Origin: Cheiracanthium punctorium
Taxonomy: Eukaryota > Arthropoda > Arachnida > Araneae > Cheiracanthiidae
Direction: 5' to 3'
Assembly: GCA_038373885.1 (NCBI GenBank)
Contig: JAWZYV010006116.1
Location: 134,001-198,000 of the forward strand
Length of the DNA stretch: 64,000 bases
The position numbers and the translations under genes are program-made. Shown here piece after piece: positions 46,932 through 58,598 of the stretch (position 1 is the first letter of the stretch; each line of letters opens with the position of its first letter). The notes under the pieces are model-generated. The model saw nothing but the letters and a program-made list of their open reading frames with translations, ran no database searches and was not told the DNA's origin.

Positions 46932-48387
46932 TCATGTCCATAAATTAAGGATAATTCAGAATCACACAGAAATTGATCTCTAAAATAAAAATTTCACCTG
47001 TGGAATGATCACACACATCTTGGTACGTCACAATGACGAGAGTATAAGAGAGGGGTATATAAGGAATGGTGGCAAAGAAGTAAAATTGTTCACAAGCGCT
47101 GTGAAAGCCTTTCACTGCAAAAACCGCATAGTTATGGCACAAAGGAGGCATTTGGATGATGTTTTACGTGGCAGAATTATCTGACGACTGGAATGTGGAC
47201 GTACCCAGCTGGAAGTATCCGAGGAACTTGGAATCGCCTAGAGTGTCATCTCCAGGCTTTGGCAACGATTCCAAGATGATGGTAATGTGAGTAGACGTTA
47301 CAGCACAGGTCGCCCCCGAGTTACAACGCCGAATGAGGACCGCTATTTGGCAGTTACTGCCAAAAGAAACAGACGGAGTACAGCATCAGACCTGTCTCGT
47401 CAGCTCTCTTCAGCTACCGGTACGACAGTTTCAAGGCAGACCGCGTACAGACGCTTAGGGCACATTGGTCTATATGCTCGTAGGCCTGTCAGATGTGTTC
47501 CACTTACCGCAACTCACTGTCGCCTGCGATTAACCTGGAGTAGAGAGCATGCATTGTGGACACCGCAACAGTGGTCTTGTGTGATGTTTTCCGACGAGTC
47601 CAGGTTTAGTTTGGAGTCTGATTCTCGCCGGACATTCATCTGGAGAGCGCCAGGTACCCGTTACCACCAAGAGAACACCATTGAAAGACACTGTTACGGT
47701 GGTGCAGGATGGCTCGTTTGGGGAGGAATTATTCTTGGTTCCAGAACTGACCTGCATGTTCAGAGTGTAACGATGACAGGTTACATCTATCGGGATGTCA
47801 TTCTGGAACAACATGTACGTTTGTTTCGGGGCGCCATGGGTGCTGAATTTGTGTTTATGGATGACAACGCCCGTCCTCACCGTGCAAACATTGTAGACGA
47901 ATGCCTTCAATCGGAGGATATCCCCGTACGCATTGGCCAGAATACTCACACCGGACTTGAATCCAATAGAGCATGTGTGGGATATGCTTGGCCGACGAAT
48001 TGCAGCCCGTCAACCCCCTCCCACCTGTCTACCTTAACTTCGGAGTGCATTGCTTGATGAGTGGTGTAATATTCCCCAAGATCAGATTGATCATTTGATA
48101 CTCAGCATGCCTAGGCGTTGTCAGGCCTGTATTGCATCGTCCGGGAGACATACTCCGTATTAACCATCCTACTAACCATGTTATACTGTTTTTTGTAAAT
48201 AGGTTCTTTTTTGAAATTTGGTTAAGGGAGTAAAACTTGCAATTTTTATTAATTGTCAAACATATAGCATCTTTTTTGCTCTTTACTTTTTGTTTAATAA
48301 ATAGACTTTACAAATAAGTCAAATTTGTTTTGCTTCTTTCTCTTTCTTTGCCTGAACTTCATTATCCTTAATTTATGGACATGAGTG
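46929..48387 (+). mobile_element. Tc1-like element (1459 bp), TA target site
   Basis: Perfect inverted ends beginning CACTCATGTCCATAAATTAA and followed by GGATAA, with TA outside on both sides (46927-46928 and 48388-48389). It encodes a transposase with only a few lesions, so it is one of the younger DNA elements here. Confidence 0.95.
47134..48163 (+). pseudogene. Tc1 transposase (DD34E), nearly full length
   Basis: Start ATG at 47134, natural stop TAA at 48161-48163. The HTH domain contains two in-frame stops (TGA near 47182, TAG near 47239) that look like single transitions. From 47287 a 256-aa frame is open: G-R-P-R-V (linker), V-M-F-S-D-E-S-R-F (first Asp), F-M-D-D-N-A-R-P-H (second Asp). 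One frameshift at about 47938 leaves the last block, L-N-P-I-E-H-V-W-D, in another frame. All three catalytic acids are still readable. Confidence 0.92.
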
Positions 48388-48438
48388 TATATATTATAAG
48401 AATTCCAAATCTGGGATGGAATTTTGACCCACCCTGTA

Positions 48439-51226
48439 CAATAAATACATGCCAAAGCAAAAAGAGACAATCTGGAAATATTATCGAAGAAAAGTGACAG
48501 AACACAGAAAAAGAAAAAAAAATCTTATCAAGTTTACTAGCCATATCAATTTCGAAGAAAAGTAACAAAAGGCTTCCAAAATAACTTTTGCTGTTTTCTG
48601 AAGCATTAATTTACACTTAGATTCACTTTTGGGAATATAAAATTGCAACAAATTATTCCAAACGTCAAATATGAATCTGGGTGATTTTTATATTCAAGAC
48701 CATACTATGAAACAGGGAATTAAGAAATAAATGGTGACAATGGGAATTTAAATAAAATGTTATTCTAGAATATTTTGAAAACTAAAAACATTCTCTTGCG
48801 GAATTTCAAAAAACTTATTTTTTCCGACAAGTTTGCGTTTACTACGAACAAAGATTTTTTAAAATGTATAAAACGATAAGATATCACAGTAACGTTTCAA
48901 TGCATCACGTTTAAAAAAATACATTTTGTACTTTAAAAGCAAACGTTTTCTAAGGCAATTAGTTTGTTTACTGCGGACAAGATAATATAAATGAGGATAA
49001 AGGGCGATTAAAAAAGGTCTATACTCATCAAATAAAACTGAAAGAAACTGTAGTAAAAGGGGAATTTTTTTTGATAACATCGGATACTCTTTGGATTTAT
49101 ATCCAGCATCTTATAATTTTCAAGACAGCCATGTTTCACAAAGGTACAGTCAATAGGTTAATAAAATTTCCTTTTCTGAACATAAAATTCTTTTTATTGT
49201 TCAACCATGTAGTATAAATTTCGCAAGAGATTCGTATCAGAAATAAAATTCTTTCTATTTTACTGTTGTGGTTTGAAAGAATAGTTTCACTTTGCATTTG
49301 AGGCTAAGCTCAAATATAGCTTGAAGTTAAAATAACTACTTTATTTCGGTGCAGCAATTATCATACATTGATTTTTTTTTTGAAAAAAAAGTACCTAGTA
49401 GGTTTTAAAGAGTATTAAACTCTATATTTTATCAAATATACTTTTAATATTTAACATTGTTAAAACTATAATAATGGTCAGAAAATATAAAAACAAGAGC
49501 AAGAAACAAACGCAGGGATAATGAACTTGACAATTTTGATTTCCTTTTAAGCAAACAAAACATGGCCTTTGCTGTGGTAAACTTCACAATACTATAGGAT
49601 ACAGAAGTTAATATACTTATTTATTTCCACACTGCTTTTACTCTTTTAGACAGAATTTAAATTCGTCCCTCTAAAGGATATTCAAAACACAATGTACACT
49701 GCATTTACTGGAATACGTGTACATTGAATCATGTTCAAAAGTCAGTCGGTAACATTTAACAGCGTGACTCGATATGACTGTTTTTTGTCGAGTCATCAAT
49801 AATATAGATCAATTGTTCCGAACGCATCTTAAACAGTGGACAACATTTATACCTCAATTTTACACATGAATGCCTTTTTAAAACTTTGGCGAGGGGATCT
49901 TTTTTCAGGGGACCGGGTAAGCCCATTTCCGCCTTTTTAAATTCATCAACTTTATGTACCTTTTCTCAGAAATGGTAAAAGATAATGGTACAAAATTTTA
50001 ACATCAGTTAGAATAATATATTTTGCATACTTTAACTCGTCAGATTTTTTCTAAATAGTAAAAAAAGTTTTACTGAAAATGACTTTTAAATTTCCATTTT
50101 TTATAGAAAATCTTGCTGCCTAAAATGAATAATTCTCAGTATATCAACAAACCGCCATGTTAAAGTATGTAATATATCTGTCATTAAAAAATTGAGTTCA
50201 TAAGTTTAATAGATATTGAGAAAAAGGAACACGAACCTGTAAAATCCACTTTTTGAGAAAACCCGCTTTAAAGATTTCACATATGCGTATAAACTATGAA
50301 GTGCATTGGGGAAATACAAAAATTTTTACTACTTCGGTTTTTCAGATAAACATGTGTAATGTATCGTTAGAAATATAAAAGCTTAAAGTATTTAATGCAA
50401 TAAAAATTTTGACCGAATTTTACTTACCTGGTCCCCTTAAAGGAAATATAGGGAAAATGACCTTTATGTAGAAACTGTCATGGTAAAATTTAACACTCAA
50501 AAAGTCTTGTAATAAAAACTGAAATATATTTAAAAATATCAAATTCAATTAAGCAGTTACATCAAAGTATCATATGATTGCATCCTGCCTCTTCTAAATT
50601 GATGAGGTTTATTAGCGTGTGTTTCTATAGCAATATTTTTTTTAATATGAGCTACCTCGTAAAACAATTAGAACTTGTTCAAGGAGTGCAGATCACAAAC
50701 TGGGAACCACGGGTGTTTAAAGCTTTACAAATTGTGTGTCTACGATAAGTTTTTTCATAAGTATACGCGTTGTGCTATGTCTTCACAAAATCTCCCGTAC
50801 ATTTTTCTCGTAACTATTTCCTTAATTATAAGGTTGAAGATTTTGCAGCATGTTCTGTGAGATGCATAGCAAACACAATTTAAGTTCCAAAAACTATATC
50901 TCCAGTTGGGACTCGCTTTAATTTTTTTATTTTTCTTGCTTCGTACTTATTGGTATGAACATTATAGTGGCTTTACACTTGAAGATTCTAATTTAATCAG
51001 ATGAAAATCTGAATCTCAATTTTTTTTCAGGTTTTGATCCTGTTTTCAGTACTACTTTTGTAATCTCCATCCCCTATATTCACGTCTATATCTACAAGGA
51101 CACCAAATAAAATGGCTTAACACATTATATAGACTAGCTTTATTCAACATACTTACTCTGTTTACAATATTGGCGAATTTTTACAACTGAGAGTCGTTCT
51201 CGAGCAACAAGCTATAGGACATTAAA
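48439..51226. other. Intron B, no gene seen
   Basis: AT-rich DNA without recognisable coding or element ends. A loose word aggggaccgggtaagccc near 49908 is mirrored by ttacctggtccccttaaagg near 50425, so 49908-50445 may be an inverted-repeat element of about 540 bp; I could not confirm its limits. Confidence 0.4.
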
Positions 51227-51586
51227 CAGGGTATTTCTAAAGATTTCCGACAAACTTTTAGCAGAGGTAGGACCAAAATTTCATAACAAGGTGGGGTTAA
51301 AAACATCGTTTTCCCTTACCTGTTAATAAACACTTTAAAATCAATTTAATAATCAATCCTGTAATCAATATATAATATTGTTAATAATAAATTTTAATGA
51401 AGTGCTTTTTGTGAAAGTTCCATCAGCTTTGGAAGAACCATAGGTGGAAAGTTCACTATTATTTCAAAGTGATTAACTGCTACACGAAGATGACGTTTTC
51501 GATCCCGAATCGCTAAGTGATTCTGAATCCTTATTATATGCCTGATCTACCCTTAAAGTTTGTCGGAACTCTTTTGAAACACCTTG
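51227..51586. mobile_element. Mariner-type MITE (360 bp)
   Basis: The left end is CAGGGTATTTCTAAAGA and the right, reversed, CAAGGTGTTTCAAAAGA; both then have ttccgacaaactt. TA follows on the right. The interior resembles 38385-38480. Confidence 0.7.
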
Positions 51587-52577
51587 TATATCGAAATTGT
51601 CTTTGTATATTTATTTCCGTAGTATTTTTTGCTCTAATGTTATAGCTTATGTTAATAACAGCACCTAACGTCTTGAATAGCCGTGAATATGGAACCTTTC
51701 ACTGAAGGTGGACCAGTGATAGATCGATGTGGAATATGTAATAATTTATGTTAACTGTTCATAATTTATGGGTGAAGTTTCGGTCGTTCGTACGTCAATG
51801 AACGTCACTGTGTCATGAAATATTGCAATATACATCTTTACATCTTCGGTAAACCAATATTCCGTATTTTTATAAATTTTATTATTGCATTACACTCAAA
51901 ATTTCAATATATATGTCCTGTAAGCACTTATTTTTACTATGAGTGATCATAAAGAATATTTGTTTAAAAAAATACTCGCATATTTATTCAGAGACCAAAT
52001 TAGAAAAAAAAAAATATAATGTTGTCTCAAAGATTAAAAGAAGAGGAAATTTCAAAATTATGATAGTTTTGAGTCGAGCTCTTTGTAATATGTTTTTATT
52101 ACCTGCAATAAATATTTTCATAAAAATGTTGGCCGTTATAAAATGATAAGCATACTTTAAAAGATCTCGGAATAAAATTAATTCGGCAAAAAAGTTTTTG
52201 AAGGAAAGCATTTACCGAATGCATATTTCTGATGTGAAAAACAAGTTCTGTTTTTCACATTTACATTTTAAGTTATTTAATTGGCGGTACATCTTACCGA
52301 TGTATCTTGTCCTTAAGAATATTTTTCGGAATACTGGCAATTACATATAATCTTCATAGTGCAAGTAGTCATATGCAAATAATGACCTTTTCATTTGCTG
52401 CATTATTGCGTGTTTAAGTATCATGAACAATTTGAAGAAATCCCTAGGGAAACCATTGCTTCATGTAAGTTTTCAAGCTGAAAAGTAACATTGGAATATT
52501 AATACTGTTTTTAGAGAATGTGACATATTTGCGTAAAACTTTGTGTAGTACTCTTCAGTCAAAACATCACTGGCAGC

Positions 52578-52749
52578 CAGGAGCGTAGCCAGAAATTTTT
52601 CATGGGGGGGGGGGTTACGACTACTACAACTCATATATATGTATGCGTGTATGTGATAATTTAGTGAAGAATATACATTTTGTATAGCAAAAAATTTCTC
52701 ATGGGGGGGTTATGACCCCCCTGACCCCCCCCCCTTGGCTACGCCCCTG
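52578..52749. mobile_element. 172-bp hAT MITE (CAGTGGCGTAGCC family) with perfect TSD
   Basis: The left end is CAGGAGCGTAGCCAGAAA and the right, reversed, CAGGGGCGTAGCCAAGG. The duplication CTGGCAGC is perfect (52570-52577 and 52750-52757). It shares gaagaatatacattttgtat with the copy at 29996-30127. Confidence 0.92.
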
Positions 52750-53261
52750 CTGGCAGCACTTTCTTCGAATCAAGTTTGACATTGTCTTCAATTAGACATA
52801 ATAGTTATTTAAATTTTGTTCTTTAGAAAATCAATTTTGGGAAATGCAACTATTGTATTATTTTGACAATTCTTTGAAGTTGCATGCTCAATTTTTACTA
52901 CTTCAAAAGGATAGATTGATTTTTCCGAGTCAAAATTAAATGAAATTTGACAAGCGTAAGCGATCAAGGATCATTTACTCTTGTGAAGTTTCGATCTTCA
53001 ACGATGATCAGCCTTGACTTGCATTTAGCATGGCTGAATGATTTATGGTTGTGTATAGCATAAAAAGAAGAATTTGCGGTTCCAGGGATATTTTTCAGCA
53101 TCTAATAATAAATATTTCTGATAAAAATGTCACATGTTTAACAAATTTTTAAGTTGTCTATAAAGTTAATGCATCAGTCTTAAAACTGTACATTTTACTG
53201 AAATAATTTTACACATATTCAAATAGACAATTTCATTTATCATACGCTATCATATTTTTAG

Positions 53262-53444
53262 GGCCTTCCACCCAATGGTATTGTAATATTTGGTTCTCAG
53301 CTTCACACTCATCTGACTGGCATAACAGTTTATACAAAACATTCAAGAGGATCCGCAGAACTACCCGAACTGAATAGAGATAACCATTATAGCACACATT
53401 TTCAAGAAATTCGTCGCCTAAAACGAAATGTTAGAATTCTACCG
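53262..53444 (+). CDS. Tbh: Tyramine/dopamine beta-hydroxylase, internal exon C with CuM His-x-His
   Basis: Exactly 61 codons in phase 0. It encodes G-L-P-P-N-G-I, then S-Q-L-H-T-H-L-T-G, whose two histidines (codons at 53304-53306 and 53310-53312) correspond to the two His ligands of the CuM (CuB) copper site in DBH and PHM. Further on it reads D-N-H-Y-S-T-H-F-Q-E-I-R, a family signature, and ends R-I-L-P. The acceptor is tttttag at 53255-53261 and the donor is the strong gtaagt at 53445. The copper ligands are intact, so nothing here suggests a pseudogene. Intron B upstream, 17,998 bp, is the largest in the window. Confidence 0.94.
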
Positions 53445-54327
53445 GTAAGTAGCTTATTCATGCAACATCAATAAGCAAATAATAAAATGGACTTTCCCAG
53501 GACTGTTTATTGAAATTGCTTCCTTTTTTTTACGTAGAAAAGAGTGTCCATGTAACGCACTTACATTAACTCTCGAATAATTCACTTCGTTACAAAATTC
53601 TCAATTAGAATTGCATGTAAAGCTTACACGTCCAGCACAAGAACACTGGATCGTGTATTACTAAATGCTAATTTTTAATAATGGTATGAAAATATGCCAT
53701 ATATCCGATTAAAGATGTTGTATTATCTTTCAAATTTGGGGGAAATAATGGGACAAAACCAATGATCAACCTTTTTGCCTTGTTTACGGGTGAAATGTGT
53801 TGCTGCTGATATAGTTTTTATTAATATTACTTTATAAACTTTAACAATGTCTTTTAAATTAAAGGATTAACTTATTTTAATCCGAATAAAGTATAGAGAT
53901 TTTAAATGAACATTTACTATTGATGTATTACTTGATTTCTATGTTAATAAAAGCTAGTATTTCGAATAATTTGATAAGGCTTAGTTAATAAAGTTGAATT
54001 TATTTTTATGTAATACATTAAGAATAAAAAACGTAAAAATTAGATGAATAAAAGGAATTTTATTAGACTGTACACTTCTAAAGGCAAGTATCGTGAACCA
54101 ATCAGCTACTAGGTAACTGTAAATAGAAAAAAGACAAATTTCTTTGTAGTTTGCTATTTAGTGTTTTAGCAATTGATTAACAAAATGAAGATTATAAAAC
54201 ATTACATTCAAAAATAGCGAAAAATATCTGGCACGAGGTTTAATTCCGTACTTCGGCTTTATTACCCTTAAAGTCACATTATTATGACAAAGTCTCTTCC
54301 TAAGCTTCCAAACAACTGTATTCTTTC
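53445..54327. other. Intron C, first part
   Basis: AT-rich. It holds one word of the 2637-4282 family (gggggaaataatgggacaaa at 53737). No gene or element ends. Confidence 0.4.
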
Positions 54328-54331
54328 TTAA

Positions 54332-54661
54332 TGCCCATATCACACCTTCTCCTACGTTCAATCTTCAATTCAATCAAGTATTTCGTTCAACTTGTTCGAC
54401 TATTTCACTCAACTTGTTTGACTGGAAAAGGGAATGAGAGGATCTGTGATGTCACTGCAGCCTCTCCGTTTGCTTGCCTGTGATTGGTCTATCGGAGAAG
54501 TTGAACAAGTTGAATGAAATACTCAATTTTTCCCGTACCGGGTGGGAAAAGTTGCTGATGTTGAACATACATATCGCACAATCCTTTTCACCCGACTGTT
54601 GTGGAAAACAGTTGAACGAAAGTGTTGCTTGAATTGAAGATGGGGAAGGTGTGATATGGGC
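54332..54661. mobile_element. TTAA-flanked MITE (piggyBac- or Kolobok-like)
   Basis: TTAA lies on both sides (54328-54331 and 54662-54665). The ends TGCCCATATCACACCTTC and, reversed, GCCCATATCACACCTTC continue as inverted repeats for about 35 bp. Subterminal copies of ttcaacttgtt occur on both sides. Non-coding, 330 bp. The TTAA target separates this from the hAT and Tc1/mariner elements here. Confidence 0.8.
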
Positions 54662-54787
54662 TTAATAGTATTTCAATTTATTCATTTATGCTTTGTATTT
54701 TACTTTTATATTTTAGTGAACAAGAGTTGCAATCTTCCCTTAATAATGAGTCCTTTTTTAAATTAAGTTCTTTCTCGAGGAATATAG

Positions 54788-55536
54788 GTGCCGGCTAAAG
54801 TCCGATGTCACCCGAATAATTTCTGAACGGTAAGAACTATAGTAATAAAAGTGGTGTCTAGGTACAGTAAAGTTGTCATGAGCTACGCAAAAAACCGCTT
54901 ACAGCGCCACCTGGCGGTTAAATTTTGTTAGCGGTTTTATTTCAAAAACAGTACGAGATACCGGAAGAAAGTCAATTACAAAATTGTTTAGCATTACCGA
55001 TATATTAAGAAAAGCTATCCTGAGCACATTAATGTTAAAAATGAAAGGCGTAAAATGCAAGGCGTAGAAACGTAATACTGATGCATTTGAAAGCGTGTCA
55101 CCAGTCATATTGTGCAACTTTCAGCCGGAATTGCAGACAAGCCTCCAGATGTGTATTGTTTCTGATAAAATATACTTTTAGCATGAAAGATAAATGAGCT
55201 TAATTTCAGGATAGTGCAGTTTTGGAGAATTCAACCGAACAAGTACCCCCCCCTAAAAAATGTGCGTTTTATGTCTTTCATCCTTAGCATTATAGTACAC
55301 ATTAACGAGCATTAAGTGCAAATTAAGATGTTTCTTCTTACTAAATCGATGATATTGACTAACTTTGACTCGGATCGTTTTTGAAATATGAACGCGAACT
55401 CCGAATTTAGCTGCCAGGGGGCGATGAAAGCGGTTTCTTTCCATAACACATGACAATTTTACTTAGACCGTAGTTTTATCACTATATTTCTTGCCTTTCA
55501 GAAGTTATTCGGGTGACAACGGACTTTATTGGGCAC
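54788..55536. mobile_element. Foldback element with ~0.3-kb inverted repeats
   Basis: The left arm begins GTGCCGGCTAAAGTCC and the right, reversed, GTGCCCAATAAAGTCC. Both continue with gtcacccgaataa, then aaccgctt and tggc(g/a)g words, and the similarity extends almost to the centre. About 750 bp, non-coding, no clear target duplication. Confidence 0.75.
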
Positions 55537-55551
55537 ACTGCATGTATGCGC

Positions 55552-55576
55552 ACGCACACACGCACGCACTCCCACC

Positions 55577-55607
<31 letters not shown>

Positions 55608-55628
55608 TTATTAATAATTTCTAATATA

Positions 55629-55661
<33 letters not shown>
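55552..55661. repeat. Compound microsatellite (CACG/CCCA/CA)n and (TA)n
   Basis: acgcacacacgcacg passes to cccacccaccc, then a CA run (to about 55607), and after 25 bp a TA run at 55634-55661. Confidence 0.95.
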
Positions 55662-55663
<2 letters not shown>

Positions 55664-56015
55664 TATATACATGCATACATTGGAAATTATTAATATATGT
55701 GTGTTTATGAGGGTCTATTCATTGTCTAATATTAGAGAAAGAGTTAAATCTCTGTAATATTCTATAAATGAAGGTAGTTTTAGCATGAAAGATTTGGAAA
55801 AGCACAATTCATTACACTGTACTTAGCAGATTTCTCTTTTTAACAAAAATTTAATATCATGCGTAAATAGTGTGTATAAAAGATTATATGAAACTCATCC
55901 TTACATAGAAAATTTTTCAACTACATTTTTTCGTATCCAGGCTTTACCACGTATATTAATATCTTCTCAAACATTTAAATTTTTATAAGGAACATACCCT
56001 TTTTTTGAAATACAG

Positions 56016-56075
56016 GGTGATGCTCTTGTGACAACCTGCCATTATTCTACAACGGATAGAGAAAACATTACTCTG
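56016..56075 (+). CDS. Tbh: Tyramine/dopamine beta-hydroxylase, 60-nt internal exon D
   Basis: A short exon of 20 codons in phase 0: G-D-A-L-V-T-T-C-H-Y-S-T-T-D-R-E-N-I-T-L. This is the family block that follows the HTHLTG domain; in DBH it reads G-D-x-L-I-T-[ST]-C-x-Y-[NS]-T. The Cys is a conserved disulfide position. The acceptor is aaatacag (ag at 56014-56015) and the donor is gtaag at 56076. It is too short for ORF finders but fits exactly between exons C and E in phase and sequence. Confidence 0.92.
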
Positions 56076-56231
56076 GTAAGTTTATATTTATCATCAGCTT
56101 ATAATGTTTCTTAATTTTGAAAAAACGGGTTCCTTAATTCTTAGTGCAGAGAAGGAAAAACTTTTTTTCCCTTATAATAAAAGACAGCAAACCAACTTCT
56201 AGATCAGCAATTAGAATACATTCAGTTCTTT

Positions 56232-56340
56232 CCCTAGTAGCACAACTAGTTCAAAAAACGTTCAAATTACGTTGGAAACACGTTTTCCGACGTTAAAAAA
56301 CGTCTTTTAAACGTCTTTTGGACTAATTGTGCTACTAGGG
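56232..56340. mobile_element. 109-bp CCCTAGTAGCACAA element with ACGTT/ACGTC words
   Basis: The ends CCCTAGTAGCACAACTAG and, reversed, CCCTAGTAGCACAATTAG differ at one base. The 60-bp interior holds seven aacgtt/acgtt/acgtc words in inverted arrangement. TT lies outside both ends. Relatives by terminus: 32289-33588 and 43240. Confidence 0.8.
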
Positions 56341-56794
56341 TTATTCTTCAAAAATGAACATTTAGCCGCCTATTAGTAAAGTTCGAATAAACATTTTAAG
56401 CGAAAATGGGTATGTTTTGGAGTAAAAATAAGAATAAACACGAGGATTTTTTAAAACATCATTATCCTTGCTCTTTTTCTATTCTTTTTCGCGTCCCCCC
56501 CCCTCCTGCAAATGCTCTGAGCCCCACCTGTTGGGAAACGCTGTTTTAGACAACTAAGATTGTTTTCGTTCCCCTCGAAAATCATTTTAATGAAATACAT
56601 TTCTGTACTGTAATACCACGTTCTTCTGACAATTTAAGCTCTATAGTAATCATTCGCAAAATGTTTGAATAATCTATTTTAACCAAAATTTAATATTATT
56701 AGAGATTTATATGTATTGTCTGACACTTTTGTTTGATAAAGCTTAATGTTTGTTTTGCGCTATTGAAAGCCTACACTACGGGCATTTGCTTGAG

Positions 56795-56923
56795 GGGGGG
56801 AATTGCCTTGGTCAAGGACTTTTTAAGGGATTGTAAAGCGTATTCTCGTTAAATTTTAGGGACACGGACCAAAACTCCTGATCGTTAGATCCTTAGCCGC
56901 GCGGTAGGCCAGAAGGCGGGACC
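56795..56923 (-). repeat. SINE copy, diverged
   Basis: Read on the - strand from 56923 it begins ggtcccgccttctggcctac, like the head of the SINE at 34472, then shows gatctaac, ggagtttt and ccttaaaaagt in the same order. The B-box part of the head is deleted. Confidence 0.65.
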
Positions 56924-57721
56924 TTCACATTTCAGCCGTCAACCATGTTCTGTACTTTATCGACTTGGCCATGGTAGGGCCTGATAAAGCTTAATAGGAG
57001 AAAGAGACTGTTTATCGTCAGTGTATTGTGCATGTATCAGTGTACTGTGCATATGATTAAAATGCGATAGAAAAAATATCATGCATGTATATTTGATAAA
57101 TTGAAACAGTTATAAACAAATGGAAATTTCTGTACACTGTTTTAGAAAAAACGGAGTTTGAGTTATACGAAATACAGTGGAGTCTTGACCAAAGCGATTG
57201 ATGTCTTCCAAGAATCCTCGCACAAGTGAAAATTTCACGTTGTGAGATAGTGCATATATACTGCTTTTTGAAACACGTACACAATGCTTTTAGACACTTA
57301 TAAACATCCCTCTAACTGTTTTCAAGTATGCCTTAACCGTGTATTTCTAAAGGTACAGAATTTTCGTTTTTACGAAATAAATGCGAATTTATACGAAATA
57401 GTCTTGCATTTGGGAGTAGATGCGGAATATATAAGCAGTTTATGAATTTCTGCAAAATTGTTTTATCTTTGCAAATAGGTGCGAAATATAGAATTTCTTT
57501 TAATAAGAAAAGATGTGTCTCCCCGATAAATGATTCATCTTCGGGTATTTCTCCCAGACATGAGTCGAGGTCTCATTGGCCGAGTTTATCTAGTGTGGGG
57601 GCCTGCAATTGTTGCCTCAAAGTCTATAACCAGGGTCAGGTGTGCTTTCAGTTTCTGGCACGTTAAGGAGAAAATTCGTGGATCTATGTGGGCAATCTGA
57701 AAAAGAATTTAAAAAGAAACA

Positions 57722-58345
57722 GTTGAAAACAAGCTCGCTGTGATCGTAGTGGACGAAACTTCAGATAAAGGAGGACGGTGTGTTTTTGCTGTAGATTTGA
57801 AAACAATAGACTACAAGTTGACTCAGAAATGTATTTTGGCAAGTATTAACTTTCTTATCACTGCCACTACATCATCATGCTCAAAACCAACTCTCGATAC
57901 ATTGAAAGACTAAGAAATGGATTACACCCAGTAAAAGGCCTGGTGTCAGATTCACTTCGTTGTATGTCCGCTTGTTTCAATCTTTTGAAAATTCTTATGG
58001 GAGAACACTACTAGTGTTGCGCTTACAAAGTAAATATTGTTGGCGATGTTTTTGTCAATGAATTTAAGGAGCTGAATATGAATGTAGCGAAAGTCAAAAT
58101 AGCCTTTTTTAATTTTCAAGGAAAATGGAGAGTTCATACTTAAGGTACTTAAGGGAAAAAGTTCCAAAGCTGCCAGCAAAACTGCATACAGCACCTGTTG
58201 TCACAAGATGGAATTCTTGGTTTACAGTGGTTTTGTATCTGAATGATTATTTGGATCACATTCATAACTTTTTCATTCAACGAGAAAATGAAAATTGTAG
58301 CATTTACTATTTTAAAGAAAATTACACTAAAGAATCTTTTAAACA
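57722..58345 (+). pseudogene. hAT transposase remnant, CGGBP1-like type
   Basis: Pieces in changing frames read L-A-V-I-V-V-D-E-T-S-D-K-G-G-R (first catalytic Asp in the D-E-T-x-D motif). Later come V-P-K-L-P, A-P-V-V-T-R-W-N-S-W and A/V-x-Y-L-N-D-Y. The order and wording match hAT proteins often annotated as CGG triplet repeat-binding protein-like. Frequent frameshifts and stops show old decay. The open frame at 58372-58569 may be its continuation. Confidence 0.7.
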
Positions 58346-58598
58346 CTAACTGAAGTTTCAAACACTATTAAATGAAATTAATTGACCAATCAGAAAGTTC
58401 AAGTTACCTATATGCTCACCATTGGCGGAATAAATTAGATGACTTAAAAGCAACTCTTGAACGACAATGTCTGGGGTGCTTTGATGAGAAAGCATACTAT
58501 TGCCTCCAAAATAATTGTGGAGACTGGGATTTGGATCCAAACACACACAATGCTAAAATCCGCATCTGAAAAAGAGTTTTAATAAAATTTCTCTGCGC

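Larger units (their letters stand above)
46422..48436 (+). mobile_element. Mariner-superfamily element split by a Tc1
   Basis: The ends are CAGGGTGAGTCAAAATTCC and, reversed, CAGGGTGGGTCAAAATTCC, with TA outside (46420-46421 and 48437-48438). A transposase fragment lies at 46598-46790. A 1459-bp Tc1 inserted in a TA run near its right end. A 30-bp word (agttttgtttcaaaaataac, then gtgcttcct) just outside the left end recurs diverged inside at about 46518. Confidence 0.88.
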
